DNA of 64,000 nucleotides, taken from the NCBI GenBank assembly GCA_035405785.1, contig DAONJS010000013.1, forward strand, positions 8,189 to 72,188, written 5' to 3'. The translations under genes and the position numbers were made by a program. The stretch comes from BPGX01 sp035405785. Lineage in GTDB: Bacteria; Bacteroidota; Bacteroidia; B-17B0; Aurantibacillaceae. The notes beneath the pieces are model-generated. The model was not told the origin of the DNA and ran no database searches. It saw nothing but the letters and a program-made list of their open reading frames with translations. Shown piece after piece: positions 44,636 to 53,462 of the stretch. Position 1 is the stretch's first letter. Every line of letters starts with the position of its first letter.

Positions 44636-46894
44636 TTATTCAAACCAATCTTTTGATTTTGTGTCAATATTTTGTTCTGCATTTTTATCGTATTTTGAGC
44701 AATCCAGTTCTATATTTCCAAGATTTGCAGGTTTTGGAAAATCACCCTGACTTACTTTTAATGATTTATCAGCATAAACTTTTTGAAAAAATTTTGCCCA
44801 GATAGGTAATGCCATAGTTGCTCCTTGCCCCATTTCAAGTGTATTAAAGTGAATGCTCCTTTCATCTCCACCAACCCAAGCACCAGCCGCTAATTCTGGA
44901 GTTAATCCAATAAACCAGCCATCTGAGTTATTTTGAGTAGTACCAGTTTTACCTGCAATAGGATTTCTTAAATTGTATTTGTACCTTAATCTCACACCAG
45001 TTCCATAATCTACAACACCTTTCATCAATTGTATCATAATATAAGCTTTATCTTCACTGAATACTTCGTTCATTTTAGGCGTAAATTGTTCTAAAACTTT
45101 TCCATTTTTGTCCTCAATTCTTGTTACAAAAATTGGTTCAATATAGGTACCTTTATTAGCAAATGTAGAATTAGCACCTACCATTTCGTACAAAGAAATA
45201 TCAGCAGTTCCAAGGCATAAAGAAGGTACTTCAGGTAAATCAGATGTGATGCCTAATCTTCTTGCTAATTGAACAACAGCGTGTGGTCCAAATTGCTTCA
45301 TTAACCATGCAGATATGTAATTGATTGAGTTTGCAAGTGCGTATCTTAATGTTACTAATTTTCCTGTGCCTTTTTCTCCATCGGAATTATCAGGGCACCA
45401 TTCTCTGCCTAAATCATCAGTGATACAGGTTCTTACATTTGGAACCTGATAACAAGGCGAATAACCTTCTTGAATAGCAAGTGCATAAACAAATGGTTTG
45501 AAAGTAGAACCCACCTGTCTTTTTGAAAGTTTTACATGGTCATATTTAAAGTGTTTGTAGTTGATACCGCCTACCCATGCTTTGATGAAACCTGTTTGTG
45601 GTTCCATAGCCATAAAACCACATTGTAAAAAGGATTTGTAATATCTTATACTATCCCATGGAGTCATTATTGTATCTTTTTCGCCATTTAATGTATAAAC
45701 ACGCATGGGCACTTTTTCATGAAATGTTTTCAAAATATCTTCTTCTTTCCAACCTTGATTTTTAAGCCCTCTGTATCTATCTGAACGTCTTGCAGAAGTC
45801 AGCATTATTTGTTCTATTTCTTGTTTAGTTAAGTTCCATGCAAATGGCGCATTTCTTTTCGTTTTACATTCTTTGAAAAAAGCAATTTGTAAATCATGCA
45901 TGTGTTCTTGCACTGCTTGCTCTGCATACAATTGCATTCTGGAATCTATTGTAGTGTATATTTTCAAACCATCTTTGTATAAATTATATGCTTCTCCTGT
46001 TTCTGGATTGATGTGATTTTTACACCAATCTTTCAAAAAGAATTCTCTTAAATACTCTCTAAAATAGGTGGCTAAACCTTCATTATGGCTTTCTGGACTA
46101 AATTTTAATCCAAGAGTAAGTTTTACCAAAGAATCATACATTGATGGTGTGATGAATTTATATTTTTTCATTTGAGATAAAACAACATTTCTTCTTTTTA
46201 AACATCTTTCAGGGAAACGAATAGGATTGTATAATGAAGGATTTTGAGCCATCCCTACTAACATTGCAGATTGTTGAATATTCAAACTATCTGGCACTGT
46301 GCTAAAATAAATTTTTGCAGCAGAATGAATACCAACTGCTAAATTCAAAAAATCAAAACGATTTAAATACATAGTCATTATTTCTTCTTTGGTGTAATTT
46401 TTTTCCAAACGAATAGCAATGATCCACTCTTTAATTTTTCTCAAAATTAATTGGGGTTTAGATAGTTTTTCTCTTGGAAACATCATTTTGGCTAATTGTT
46501 GTGTAAGAGTACTTCCACCGCCTTTTGAACTACCTGTAAATACCCCAAATGCAGACCTGAACAGAGCTTTTATATCAATTCCACTATGCTCATTGAAGCG
46601 AATATCTTCAGTTGCCAGTAGTGCTTTAATAGTCCATGGGCTTAAATTTTTATATTCAACATTGATTCTGTTTTCAGCATAGTATTTACCTAATATCTTT
46701 CCATCTGAACTTAAAATGACGGTGGCTATATTACTTTTGGGATTTTGTAATTCTTCTACACTTGGTAGTTTCCCAAAAACATCTTTTGAAGTTAAGTATG
46801 CAATTAAAAAAAGTAATAAAAATGGAAGCCATACTAAAACCCATATCCATAAAGGAGAAAAAGGAAGAGATGAGTTATTTTTTTTTGATGTCAT
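44636..46894 (-). CDS. Class A penicillin-binding protein (PBP1A type)
   Basis: Bifunctional peptidoglycan synthase anchored in the inner membrane. The 752-residue protein has a membrane segment (about 15-35) and a GT51 glycosyltransferase domain with catalytic Glu96 in ATEDIRFNEHSG and GSTLTQQLAKMMF. The transpeptidase domain has SxxK at Ser463-Lys466 (GSTFKPF), SIN (523-525) and KTGTT (649-653). It polymerises lipid II and cross-links the strands. Its length matches the PBP1A group. It begins a leftward run with the pseudouridine synthase, DUF3098, uppP and truB, though repeat E2 and separate promoter elements divide it. Confidence 0.94.
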   Translation of the reverse strand: MTSKKNNSSLPFSPLWIWVLVWLPFLLLFLIAYLTSKDVFGKLPSVEELQNPKSNIATVILSSDGKILGKYYAENRINVEYKNLSPWTIKALLATEDIRFNEHSGIDIKALFRSAFGVFTGSSKGGGSTLTQQLAKMMFPREKLSKPQLILRKIKEWIIAIRLEKNYTKEEIMTMYLNRFDFLNLAVGIHSAAKIYFSTVPDSLNIQQSAMLVGMAQNPSLYNPIRFPERCLKRRNVVLSQMKKYKFITPSMYDSLVKLTLGLKFSPESHNEGLATYFREYLREFFLKDWCKNHINPETGEAYNLYKDGLKIYTTIDSRMQLYAEQAVQEHMHDLQIAFFKECKTKRNAPFAWNLTKQEIEQIMLTSARRSDRYRGLKNQGWKEEDILKTFHEKVPMRVYTLNGEKDTIMTPWDSIRYYKSFLQCGFMAMEPQTGFIKAWVGGINYKHFKYDHVKLSKRQVGSTFKPFVYALAIQEGYSPCYQVPNVRTCITDDLGREWCPDNSDGEKGTGKLVTLRYALANSINYISAWLMKQFGPHAVVQLARRLGITSDLPEVPSLCLGTADISLYEMVGANSTFANKGTYIEPIFVTRIEDKNGKVLEQFTPKMNEVFSEDKAYIMIQLMKGVVDYGTGVRLRYKYNLRNPIAGKTGTTQNNSDGWFIGLTPELAAGAWVGGDERSIHFNTLEMGQGATMALPIWAKFFQKVYADKSLKVSQGDFPKPANLGNIELDCSKYDKNAEQNIDTKSKDWFE

Positions 46895-46910
46895 AATATA
46901 TTTGTGTGTG

Positions 46911-46918
46911 CAAATGTA
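46911..46918 (-). promoter_or_regulatory. -7 element TACATTTG upstream of the PBP gene
   Basis: Minus-strand TACATTTG, 16 bases before the PBP ATG. No clear TTTG partner. Confidence 0.45.
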
Positions 46919-46964
46919 ATGATATTTTAATTTTAGTTTTGAATTTTGAGTGTTTAGTTTTGAG

Positions 46965-47017
46965 TGCCGACGCTTTTGGTCGGCATGCTGATAAACTGCA
47001 AAGCAGTTTCGTCAGCA
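46965..47017 (-). repeat. Double-hairpin repeat, family A copy 4
   Basis: TGCCGACGCTTTTGGTCGGCA forms one hairpin (46965-46985), and TGCTGATAAACTGC / GCAGTTTCGTCAGCA the other. Preceded by GAGTGTTTAGTTTTGAG and followed by TTTTAGTGTTTG. It lies in the divergent gap between the PBP and hydroxylase genes. Confidence 0.78.
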
Positions 47018-47123
47018 TTTTTAGTGTTTGTTTCTAAATTAAAAAATCCTAAAGCGATGAAAAAATTGAAGATAAATCAAACTATTCAAATAAAAGTGTT
47101 TTGTAAATTTGCAAGAAAAAAAC

Positions 47124-47810
47124 ATGAGTGAGTTTACAGAAAAGAATCCAAAATATTTTTATGATATCAGTGAATTTCCTGAATTATTAGTGTTTGAGCA
47201 ATATGCAGAGGAAATAAAAAATGAATTTTTGAATGTAAAAAATACAGGAAAAGGTTTTTGGTTAGATACCTTTCCACATTATGTAGATAAGAGCAGTGAA
47301 AATAAATGGAAAGTGTTTTCATTTCGTTTTTTTGGAATTGATAATCCTATTAATCATCAGTTATGCCCTGTTACAAGTAAGTTAATTAAATCCAATAAGA
47401 ATATCATTTCTGCTGATTATTCTTACATTCCGCCTAAAACAAGAATCTTACCACACAAAGGATTTACAAAAATGGTATTAAGAGTTCATTTAGGTTTGAT
47501 AATTCCAGAAGGAGATACGCTAATAAGAGTAGGTAATATCACTAAAAAATGGGAAGAAGGTAAAATTTTAATTTTAGATGATTCATTTGATCATGAAGCA
47601 TGGAATAATACAGATAAAGACAGGGTAGTGTTAATGTTTGATATTGTTAATCCAAGATGGGAATATACAGCAGAACAAATTAACCGTTACAAGATTGAAA
47701 ATATGCAAGATGAGTATATGTTACAACTCATGCCCAAGGAAAAATGGATAGAGTGCTTAAATAAAGGTCAATTTGATGTGGAATATCTTTCAAAAATAGT
47801 AAGAAAGTAA
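47124..47810 (+). CDS. Aspartyl/asparaginyl beta-hydroxylase family protein
   Basis: A 228-residue protein of the AspH/LpxO-type Fe(II)/2-oxoglutarate dioxygenase family. The double-stranded beta-helix motifs are visible: RILPHKGFTKMVLRVHLGL (first His and 2OG-binding Arg region), and ILILDDSFDHEAWNNTDKDRVVLMFD with the distal His and Arg. It hydroxylates either a protein side chain or a lipid acyl chain; the substrate is unknown. The frame is open from a TTG at 47109, but the ATG at 47124 is preferred. A TAAATTTG element at 47104-47111 lies just upstream. Monocistronic, followed by a hairpin at 47821-47840. Confidence 0.85.
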   Translation: MSEFTEKNPKYFYDISEFPELLVFEQYAEEIKNEFLNVKNTGKGFWLDTFPHYVDKSSENKWKVFSFRFFGIDNPINHQLCPVTSKLIKSNKNIISADYSYIPPKTRILPHKGFTKMVLRVHLGLIIPEGDTLIRVGNITKKWEEGKILILDDSFDHEAWNNTDKDRVVLMFDIVNPRWEYTAEQINRYKIENMQDEYMLQLMPKEKWIECLNKGQFDVEYLSKIVRK

Positions 47811-47820
47811 AAATGAATAG

Positions 47821-47840
47821 AAACGACATTTATGTCGTTT
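47821..47840 (+). terminator. Hairpin after the hydroxylase gene
   Basis: AAACGACAT (47821-47829) / ATGTCGTTT (47832-47840), a perfect 9-bp stem, 10 bases past the stop. The following sequence is only moderately T-rich. Confidence 0.6.
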
Positions 47841-47884
47841 GTTATTTATAAAAAGTGAAAATCATTTTTAATTATGAGTTTTAC

Positions 47885-47974
47885 CGTCATTACGAGCGAA
47901 GCGAAGTAATCTCAAAGGTATTATTCACATAACAATTATGAGATTGCTTCGGACTACCGTCCTCGCAATGACGA
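47885..47974. repeat. 90-bp inverted repeat, family D copy 1
   Basis: Outer arms CGTCATTACGAGCGAAGCGA and, at the other end, TCGCAATGACG. Inner arms GTAATCTCA and TGAGATTGCTTC pair around a short AT-rich loop. It is 88-90 bp and has a close copy at 61645-61732. The GAGCGAAGCGAAG / CGCAATGACG pattern resembles a repeat found in unrelated bacterial phyla. It is flanked by ACTCAAAACTAAA-type short repeats up to the next promoter. Confidence 0.8.
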
Positions 47975-48046
47975 GTAACTCAAAACTAAATACTCAAAAC
48001 TCAAAACTAAACACTAAATTATGTATATTTGCGAAAAATTTTTATT

Positions 48047-49303
48047 ATGAGAGATATTTTTGATAAGATTAAAAAAAACATGGGGCCACTTGGTATGTAT
48101 TCTTCTAAAGCACATGGTTATTTTACATTTCCAAAATTAGAAGGTGATATTGGTCCTTACATGATGTTTAGAGGAAAAAAGTTATTGAACTGGAGTTTAA
48201 ATAATTATTTAGGTTTAGCTAATCATCCTGAAGTCCGTAAAGCAGATGCTGAAGCCGCTGCAAAATTTGGATTAGCTGCCCCAATGGGTGCAAGAATGAT
48301 GAGCGGAAATTCTGTTTATCATGAACAATTAGAAAGAGAACTTTCTGCATTTGTAAATAAACCCGAAACTATACTTTGTAATTATGGTTATCAGGCAATG
48401 GTTTCTGCTATTGATGCACTTGTAGACAGAAGAGATGTAATAGTTTATGATGCAGAAAGCCATGCTTGTATTATAGACGGTGTGCGTTTGCACATGGGAA
48501 AAAGATTTGTATTTAAACATAATGATATTGAAGACCTTGAAAAACAATTGCAAAGAGCAGAAAAATTAGTTAAAGAAACAGGAGGAGGCATTTTGGTGCT
48601 TACTGAAGGAGTGTTTGGAATGCGTGGAGATCAAGGTAAATTAAAAGAAATCGTGGAATTGAAAAAAAGATATTCATTCAGATTGTTTGTAGATGATGCG
48701 CATGGTATTGGAACAATGGGCAAAACTGGTGGAGGAACAGGTCAGGAACAAAATTGTCAGGATGGAATAGATATTTATTTCGGAACATTTGCAAAATCAT
48801 TTGCTTTGATAGGTGGATTTATTAGCTCTGAGAAGGATGTGATTACATATTTAAGATACAATATGCGTTCGCAGATATTTGCGAAATCATTGCCAATGCC
48901 AATTGTTATTGGAGCATTGAAAAGATTAGAGTTAATGAGAAATCATCCAGAATATCGTGAAAAATTGTGGGAAATTACAAGAGCACTTCAAAGTGGATTG
49001 AAAAATGCGGGCTTTGATATTGGAAATACTAATACTCCAGTTACACCTGTTTATTTAAGCGGTTCAATACCAGAAGCCACTAATATGGTTTTTGATTTAC
49101 GGGAAAATTTTAATATCTTCTGTTCAATGGTAACTTATCCAGTCGTTCCAAAAGGAATGATAATTTTGAGATTGATACCAACTGCCGTACATACATTAGA
49201 TGATGTTAAATACACTATTGAATCTTTTTCAAAGATTGTAGATAAATTAAAATCAGGTAAATATCAATCAGATGATTTGGCAAAAGTAGAAGTAGAACTG
49301 TAA
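48047..49303 (+). CDS. Alpha-oxoamine synthase family PLP enzyme (serine palmitoyltransferase or cysteate acyltransferase candidate)
   Basis: A 418-residue fold-type I PLP enzyme. Motifs include the glycine-rich NYLGLANHPEV, the AESHACIIDGVRL segment with the cofactor-stacking His, VDDAHGIGTMG and the PLP lysine in FGTFAKSFALIGGF. It belongs to the group joining acyl-CoA or acyl-ACP to an amino acid (KBL, BioF, SPT). The divergent N-terminus MRDIFDKIKKNMGPLGMYS and the sequence overall fit the Bacteroidota group proposed to make sphingolipid or sulfonolipid long-chain bases, rather than BioF. The substrate cannot be decided by eye. The ATG at 48047 is chosen; the frame extends to a TTG at 48029. 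TATATTTG at 48024-48031 is a likely -7 element. Confidence 0.82.
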   Translation: MRDIFDKIKKNMGPLGMYSSKAHGYFTFPKLEGDIGPYMMFRGKKLLNWSLNNYLGLANHPEVRKADAEAAAKFGLAAPMGARMMSGNSVYHEQLERELSAFVNKPETILCNYGYQAMVSAIDALVDRRDVIVYDAESHACIIDGVRLHMGKRFVFKHNDIEDLEKQLQRAEKLVKETGGGILVLTEGVFGMRGDQGKLKEIVELKKRYSFRLFVDDAHGIGTMGKTGGGTGQEQNCQDGIDIYFGTFAKSFALIGGFISSEKDVITYLRYNMRSQIFAKSLPMPIVIGALKRLELMRNHPEYREKLWEITRALQSGLKNAGFDIGNTNTPVTPVYLSGSIPEATNMVFDLRENFNIFCSMVTYPVVPKGMIILRLIPTAVHTLDDVKYTIESFSKIVDKLKSGKYQSDDLAKVEVEL

Positions 49304-49408
49304 TTTTGCAGTATTTTCTGGTTTTAAAGACAAGGTAGATAGTACATTATCAAAGTTTTTTGTAGAAATTTTTAAGAGTTAATTTTTTGGTGGAGTGATT
49401 TTTTTAAA

Positions 49409-49441
49409 TTTGTTTTTTCAATAATAAATTTTGTATACTTG
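49409..49441 (+). promoter_or_regulatory. Promoter of the PAS-SpoIIE gene
   Basis: TTTG (49409-49412), 21 bases, TATACTTG (49434-49441): correct spacing with one mismatch in the -7 box. It implies a leader of about 150 bases containing small hairpins such as CCACATTATGTGG (49493-49505) and AGGAATTTAATTTCCT (49524-49539). Confidence 0.65.
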
Positions 49442-49595
49442 CCGCTGGTTTATGTATTTGAATAATCACATACCTCACTGTCCGTGTCATATCCACATTA
49501 TGTGGTGGATTATTATGTTATTAGGAATTTAATTTCCTGATACCAGTTTATATCTTATTTTCCTTTTTACAAAAAACTCAAAAAATCAATATAAA

Positions 49596-50594
49596 ATGAC
49601 TACTCAATTTGTATTATCTGAATACTTAATAAATAAAACAAATTTATTAATAGCGATAATAAATCCAATAGGGAATGTAGAATACATCAGCCCAGCAGTT
49701 GAAAAAATGCTTGGTTTTTCTTCTTTAGAATTACTTGGAAATAATTGGTGGGAGAAAACTCGTAATCTTGAAGAAGCTGAAATAGTAAAAACAAAATTGA
49801 TTCAATTATTTCAAAAACCAATTGGATTTACTGAAGCTTATGAACATGAATTAAATACAAATTATCAAACTAAAAAATGGATAAGATGGGAAGTAACCAA
49901 AATTTCTGATAGTCAATTAATTGCAATTGGTCAAGATATTACACAAAGAAAAAATTATGAAAACTCATTGAATGAACAATTAAAATTACTAAAAGAAAAA
50001 AATAAGAATATCACTGATAGTATTCAGTATGCTCGTAGGCTTCAAAATTTTATTCTTAAACAACCAGAAAACATTTCTAAACATTTTTCAGATTCTTTTG
50101 TATTGTATTTACCTAAAGATATCATTAGTGGTGATTATTATGCATTTTATGAATTAGAAGATAAATTTGTAATTGTATTGGCAGATTGTACAGGACACGG
50201 TGTGCCTGGAGCAATGATGAGTTTTTTGGTACATAGTATTTTAAGAGAAATAATTATTTCAAATCACAATGAAAAACCATCTGATATTTTATACAAAGTT
50301 GATGATGTTTTATATGAATTATTAAATAAAAATTCAGATGAATTTTGCTTAGACGGATTGGATGCTGCTATTGTATTTATCAACAAAGAAAAAACGAAAT
50401 TACAGTTTGCAGGTGCTTACAGACCACTTGTTGTAATATCTGATTCTACATTTGAATCATTAGAATTTGCAAAAAATTCTATAGGTTTTTCTGATGAGCC
50501 AAAGCAATTTTTTACCGTTGAAAGAAATTTAAAAGCAAATGATACTTTATACTTTTTCTCAGATGGATACGCTGATCAATTCGGAGGATTATGA
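49596..50594 (+). CDS. PAS domain SpoIIE-type serine phosphatase, ending at an internal TGA
   Basis: A 332-residue signalling protein with a PAS sensor domain (about 12-118: VEYISPAVEKMLGFSSLELLG) and a coiled-coil linker (118-140). A PP2C-like SpoIIE phosphatase domain follows (155 onward) with metal-site motifs KDIISGDYY, ADCTGHGVPGAMMSFL, DGLDAAIVFI and SDGYADQFGG. Translation stops at TGA 50592-50594. The same frame continues for 52 codons with the missing end of the domain, including the final metal motif DDITILGLRI (see 50595-50753). As annotated, the enzyme lacks that Asp and is probably inactive unless the stop is read through. The domain usually dephosphorylates anti-anti-sigma or response proteins. 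Confidence 0.8.
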   Translation: MTTQFVLSEYLINKTNLLIAIINPIGNVEYISPAVEKMLGFSSLELLGNNWWEKTRNLEEAEIVKTKLIQLFQKPIGFTEAYEHELNTNYQTKKWIRWEVTKISDSQLIAIGQDITQRKNYENSLNEQLKLLKEKNKNITDSIQYARRLQNFILKQPENISKHFSDSFVLYLPKDIISGDYYAFYELEDKFVIVLADCTGHGVPGAMMSFLVHSILREIIISNHNEKPSDILYKVDDVLYELLNKNSDEFCLDGLDAAIVFINKEKTKLQFAGAYRPLVVISDSTFESLEFAKNSIGFSDEPKQFFTVERNLKANDTLYFFSDGYADQFGGL

Positions 50595-50753
50595 AATAAA
50601 AAATTGAACAAGAAAAATTTTTACCAGATTCTTAGTGAAATTCAACCTATGACTTTGAAGGAACAAGCATCATTTTTGGAATATACTTTAAATAACTGGA
50701 AGCAACAAAATGATCAAACTGATGATATTACAATATTAGGATTAAGAATCTAA
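50595..50753 (+). other. In-frame continuation of the SpoIIE domain after TGA
   Basis: Reading on from the TGA in the same frame gives 52 further codons ending at TAA 50751-50753. They encode NKKLNKKNFYQILSEIQPM, then a helix and the family end DQTDDITILGLRI. The match to the expected C-terminus argues for one recent nonsense change or a recoded or misread stop. It ends 9 bases before the stop of the convergent gene. Confidence 0.75.
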
Positions 50754-50762
50754 TTTTTTAAA

Positions 50763-53462
50763 TTATTTATCGGATTTCAATAATTCCATTAAATTTTTGG
50801 ATAATAACATTCTTTGCCCTTTATAGAAAATAACTACAAAAGCATCGTGATCAGGATATTTTCGTGCTTCCCATTGTCTTGTCCATGCCTGTCTGAAAGT
50901 TTTGTATGGAGTTGATAACATAAAGCGCGTTAAGTTATCATCATATAATTTTTTATCTACTTTATCTAATTTTTCATATTGGAAATACTGGAAGTTTTTA
51001 GCATATAAATAAGCACCAATCTGTACCTTGAATACTAAATCTTTATCAGAATAATCTCCAAATTTGTTGAGAAACTCTCCTAACATTGCTTCATCCATTA
51101 TTAAAGCATTAGATAAATTATCTTTACTAAATGGTATCAGGTATTTTTCTAGTGTTCCAGGAGGATATGGAGATGTTGCTAACATTCCTTTATTGTTGGT
51201 TAATAAACTAAACTTACCATCCTTATCTGTAATCTGGTCTCCAATTTTCTTGCCTTCAATACCTTTACCAGTATGATCTGTAACAACGCCATTTACTACT
51301 GATGCAGTTGGATAATCTACAAAAATATCGTAGTCCTTATTTTTAGGCACTTTTTTGAAAATAAAATCTCCTTTGTAATCAGACACGGTATTTCTAACAA
51401 TTGTGCCATCTTTTGAACGAAGTTGAACTCTGACACCAGGAATAGGTTTCTTTGTTTTTGGATGAATTACCTTTCCGGCTATATTCATATAAGCATCTTC
51501 TGCACCAGTACCATAAGCATTGAATTTGAAACTTCCGTCATCGCCGGTAATTTGACCATTTATACTAACACCCGCTAATCCATTTTGTCCATATAAATCA
51601 GTGGCTTTACCTTCAACAAAAACTTCTCCCGGATAGTCCACATTAATTTCATATTCTTTGCCTTTTGGAACTTTGTTGAAAACATAATTACCGTTTTCGT
51701 CGGTGGTTGTGGTCATTATTACTTCTCCATCTTTACTTCTCAGTTCTACTTTTACACCTGCAAGGGGCTTTCCTGTTTTAGGATCAAAAACAGTTCCAGC
51801 AATTCGCATGTACTTATCAAAATCATCTTTATTATACAAATGAATATCTAATACGCTGTCTTTGAAAGAAAAGACATTCTTTAAATTTAATTTCATTTGA
51901 TAAGGGACAAATCCATCTGCTTCAAATTTAACATCATATTTAAAAGACAATGGAAATACTACAAGATACTTTCCGGTTGAAGCATTAGAATTAAAATTAG
52001 AAGGTTCGCTTGATTGGTCAGTAAAATTTACTGAAATGTCAGAATAGCCGGGTTTATCATTCAGATACACAATGCCTTTTAAAACAAATGCAGAAGTATT
52101 ATTAAAATGTCCGGGTGTAACTAAATAAATATCTTGTTGGCCATATCCACCTTTTCTCATTGATGAATAAAAACCGTGAGATCCACTGGCATTGATAACA
52201 TAAAATTTATCATCAAAAGGTGTATTGACTTTGATGCCTAAATTAACTGGTTCAGACCATGTACTATCTTGTTGTAATGTTGAATAAAATACATCATATC
52301 CACCCATTGATCTTGTGCTATTTGAACTAAAATAAAGCGTTACACCATCATAAAATAAGAATGGGGAATCTTCATCGTAGGGAGTATTAACATTTGGGCC
52401 GAGATTAACAGGCAAAGACCATTTGCCATTTGGAAGTTTTACTGAACGCCACAAATCTCTTCCACCATAACCGCCAGGTCTTTCAGAAGAGAAAATAATC
52501 ATATTTTCGTTGAAGGCAAGACAGGCACTTCCTTCCCAATATTCTGAATTGATACCACCGGGCAGAGCAGCGGGAGCAGACCATTGATTACCATTTAAAC
52601 GGGAATAATAGATATTACCTGATGAATCCTGTCTGTTTCTATATAAAAATAAAGTTTGACCATCAGCAGATAATGCCACAGCACCATCATTTCTTTCAGT
52701 ATTAAGATTATCAATAGGATGAGATGTGCCCCAGTCACCTTCTGGAGTGCGTAATGCTTCGTAAATATCTTCTCCATAAAATGCACCGTTAGGGTCAGGG
52801 TCACCATTTTCATTGAGCATTCCGCCTTTTGATTTTGGTCCTCTGTATGTGTAAATTATTTTTGTTTCATCGGCATCTGTAACAGGCATGTATTCGTCAT
52901 AATCTGAGTTGATATTTTGATTTTGAAGCAAGACCTGAACAACATCGTTTTTCTTTAATTCTAAATCTCGTTTTATAGTATTTTGGGCTGAAATTGTTTG
53001 CTGTAAAAAGTATTTTCCCCTTTTGTAAAGATCAGTTGTAGTGTCTTTTTGTGTTGAAAGAAAAGTTGTGTAAAATTTACCTGCTTCTTCAAAATTACCT
53101 TTAATATGTTGGGCTCTGCCTAAATAGAAAACAAGGTTTTCTAACTTTTTATTTTTGCTATTTTGTAAGGGAGAAAGTAATTCCCAGCTTTTTTCGGGCT
53201 CATCACTTTTATATAAATAACAAATACCTAAACGATATTGAATAAATTCATCTTTTGGTTTTCTTTCATGCAATACATAATAATACTTAAGAGCTTCTCT
53301 TAAATTTCCAGATGAATAAAATTTTTCTGCTTCGGAAGAGAGATAAGAGTCCTTCTTATCTTTAAATTGATTTGCCCAATCGGGTTGGTTTTGAGCATTA
53401 ACAAAATTCCAAAAGAAAAAATTGATTGCAAAAAATGCAATCCACTTATATTTTTTCATCAT
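50763..53462 (-). CDS. Large TPR/PD40/carboxypeptidase-like repeat envelope protein
   Basis: An 899-residue exported protein (signal peptide with core WIAFFAINFFFWNFVNAQ). Regions: TPR-like (35-165); PD40 propeller (190-430; SADGQTLFLYRN, FYDGVTLYFSSNS); carboxypeptidase-regulatory-like beta modules (about 440-745); and a C-terminal SPOR-like region (VFKVQIGAYLYAKNF to AFVVIFYKGQRMLLS, about 815-890). Two of the beta modules are near duplicates: DPKTGKPLAGVKVELRSKDG and HPKTKKPIPGVRVQLRSKDG. It starts 1 base inside the stop of the PorP gene, implying translational coupling, and is a relative of paralogue 1 at 12410. A T9SS-associated or cargo-handling role is inferred. Confidence 0.82.
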   Translation of the reverse strand: MMKKYKWIAFFAINFFFWNFVNAQNQPDWANQFKDKKDSYLSSEAEKFYSSGNLREALKYYYVLHERKPKDEFIQYRLGICYLYKSDEPEKSWELLSPLQNSKNKKLENLVFYLGRAQHIKGNFEEAGKFYTTFLSTQKDTTTDLYKRGKYFLQQTISAQNTIKRDLELKKNDVVQVLLQNQNINSDYDEYMPVTDADETKIIYTYRGPKSKGGMLNENGDPDPNGAFYGEDIYEALRTPEGDWGTSHPIDNLNTERNDGAVALSADGQTLFLYRNRQDSSGNIYYSRLNGNQWSAPAALPGGINSEYWEGSACLAFNENMIIFSSERPGGYGGRDLWRSVKLPNGKWSLPVNLGPNVNTPYDEDSPFLFYDGVTLYFSSNSTRSMGGYDVFYSTLQQDSTWSEPVNLGIKVNTPFDDKFYVINASGSHGFYSSMRKGGYGQQDIYLVTPGHFNNTSAFVLKGIVYLNDKPGYSDISVNFTDQSSEPSNFNSNASTGKYLVVFPLSFKYDVKFEADGFVPYQMKLNLKNVFSFKDSVLDIHLYNKDDFDKYMRIAGTVFDPKTGKPLAGVKVELRSKDGEVIMTTTTDENGNYVFNKVPKGKEYEINVDYPGEVFVEGKATDLYGQNGLAGVSINGQITGDDGSFKFNAYGTGAEDAYMNIAGKVIHPKTKKPIPGVRVQLRSKDGTIVRNTVSDYKGDFIFKKVPKNKDYDIFVDYPTASVVNGVVTDHTGKGIEGKKIGDQITDKDGKFSLLTNNKGMLATSPYPPGTLEKYLIPFSKDNLSNALIMDEAMLGEFLNKFGDYSDKDLVFKVQIGAYLYAKNFQYFQYEKLDKVDKKLYDDNLTRFMLSTPYKTFRQAWTRQWEARKYPDHDAFVVIFYKGQRMLLSKNLMELLKSDK

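Noticed and set aside
50592..50594. TGA as a sense codon in this genome
   Set aside because: dxs, tgt, prfA and the EEP-family gene end at TGA at the expected places, so the standard code applies.
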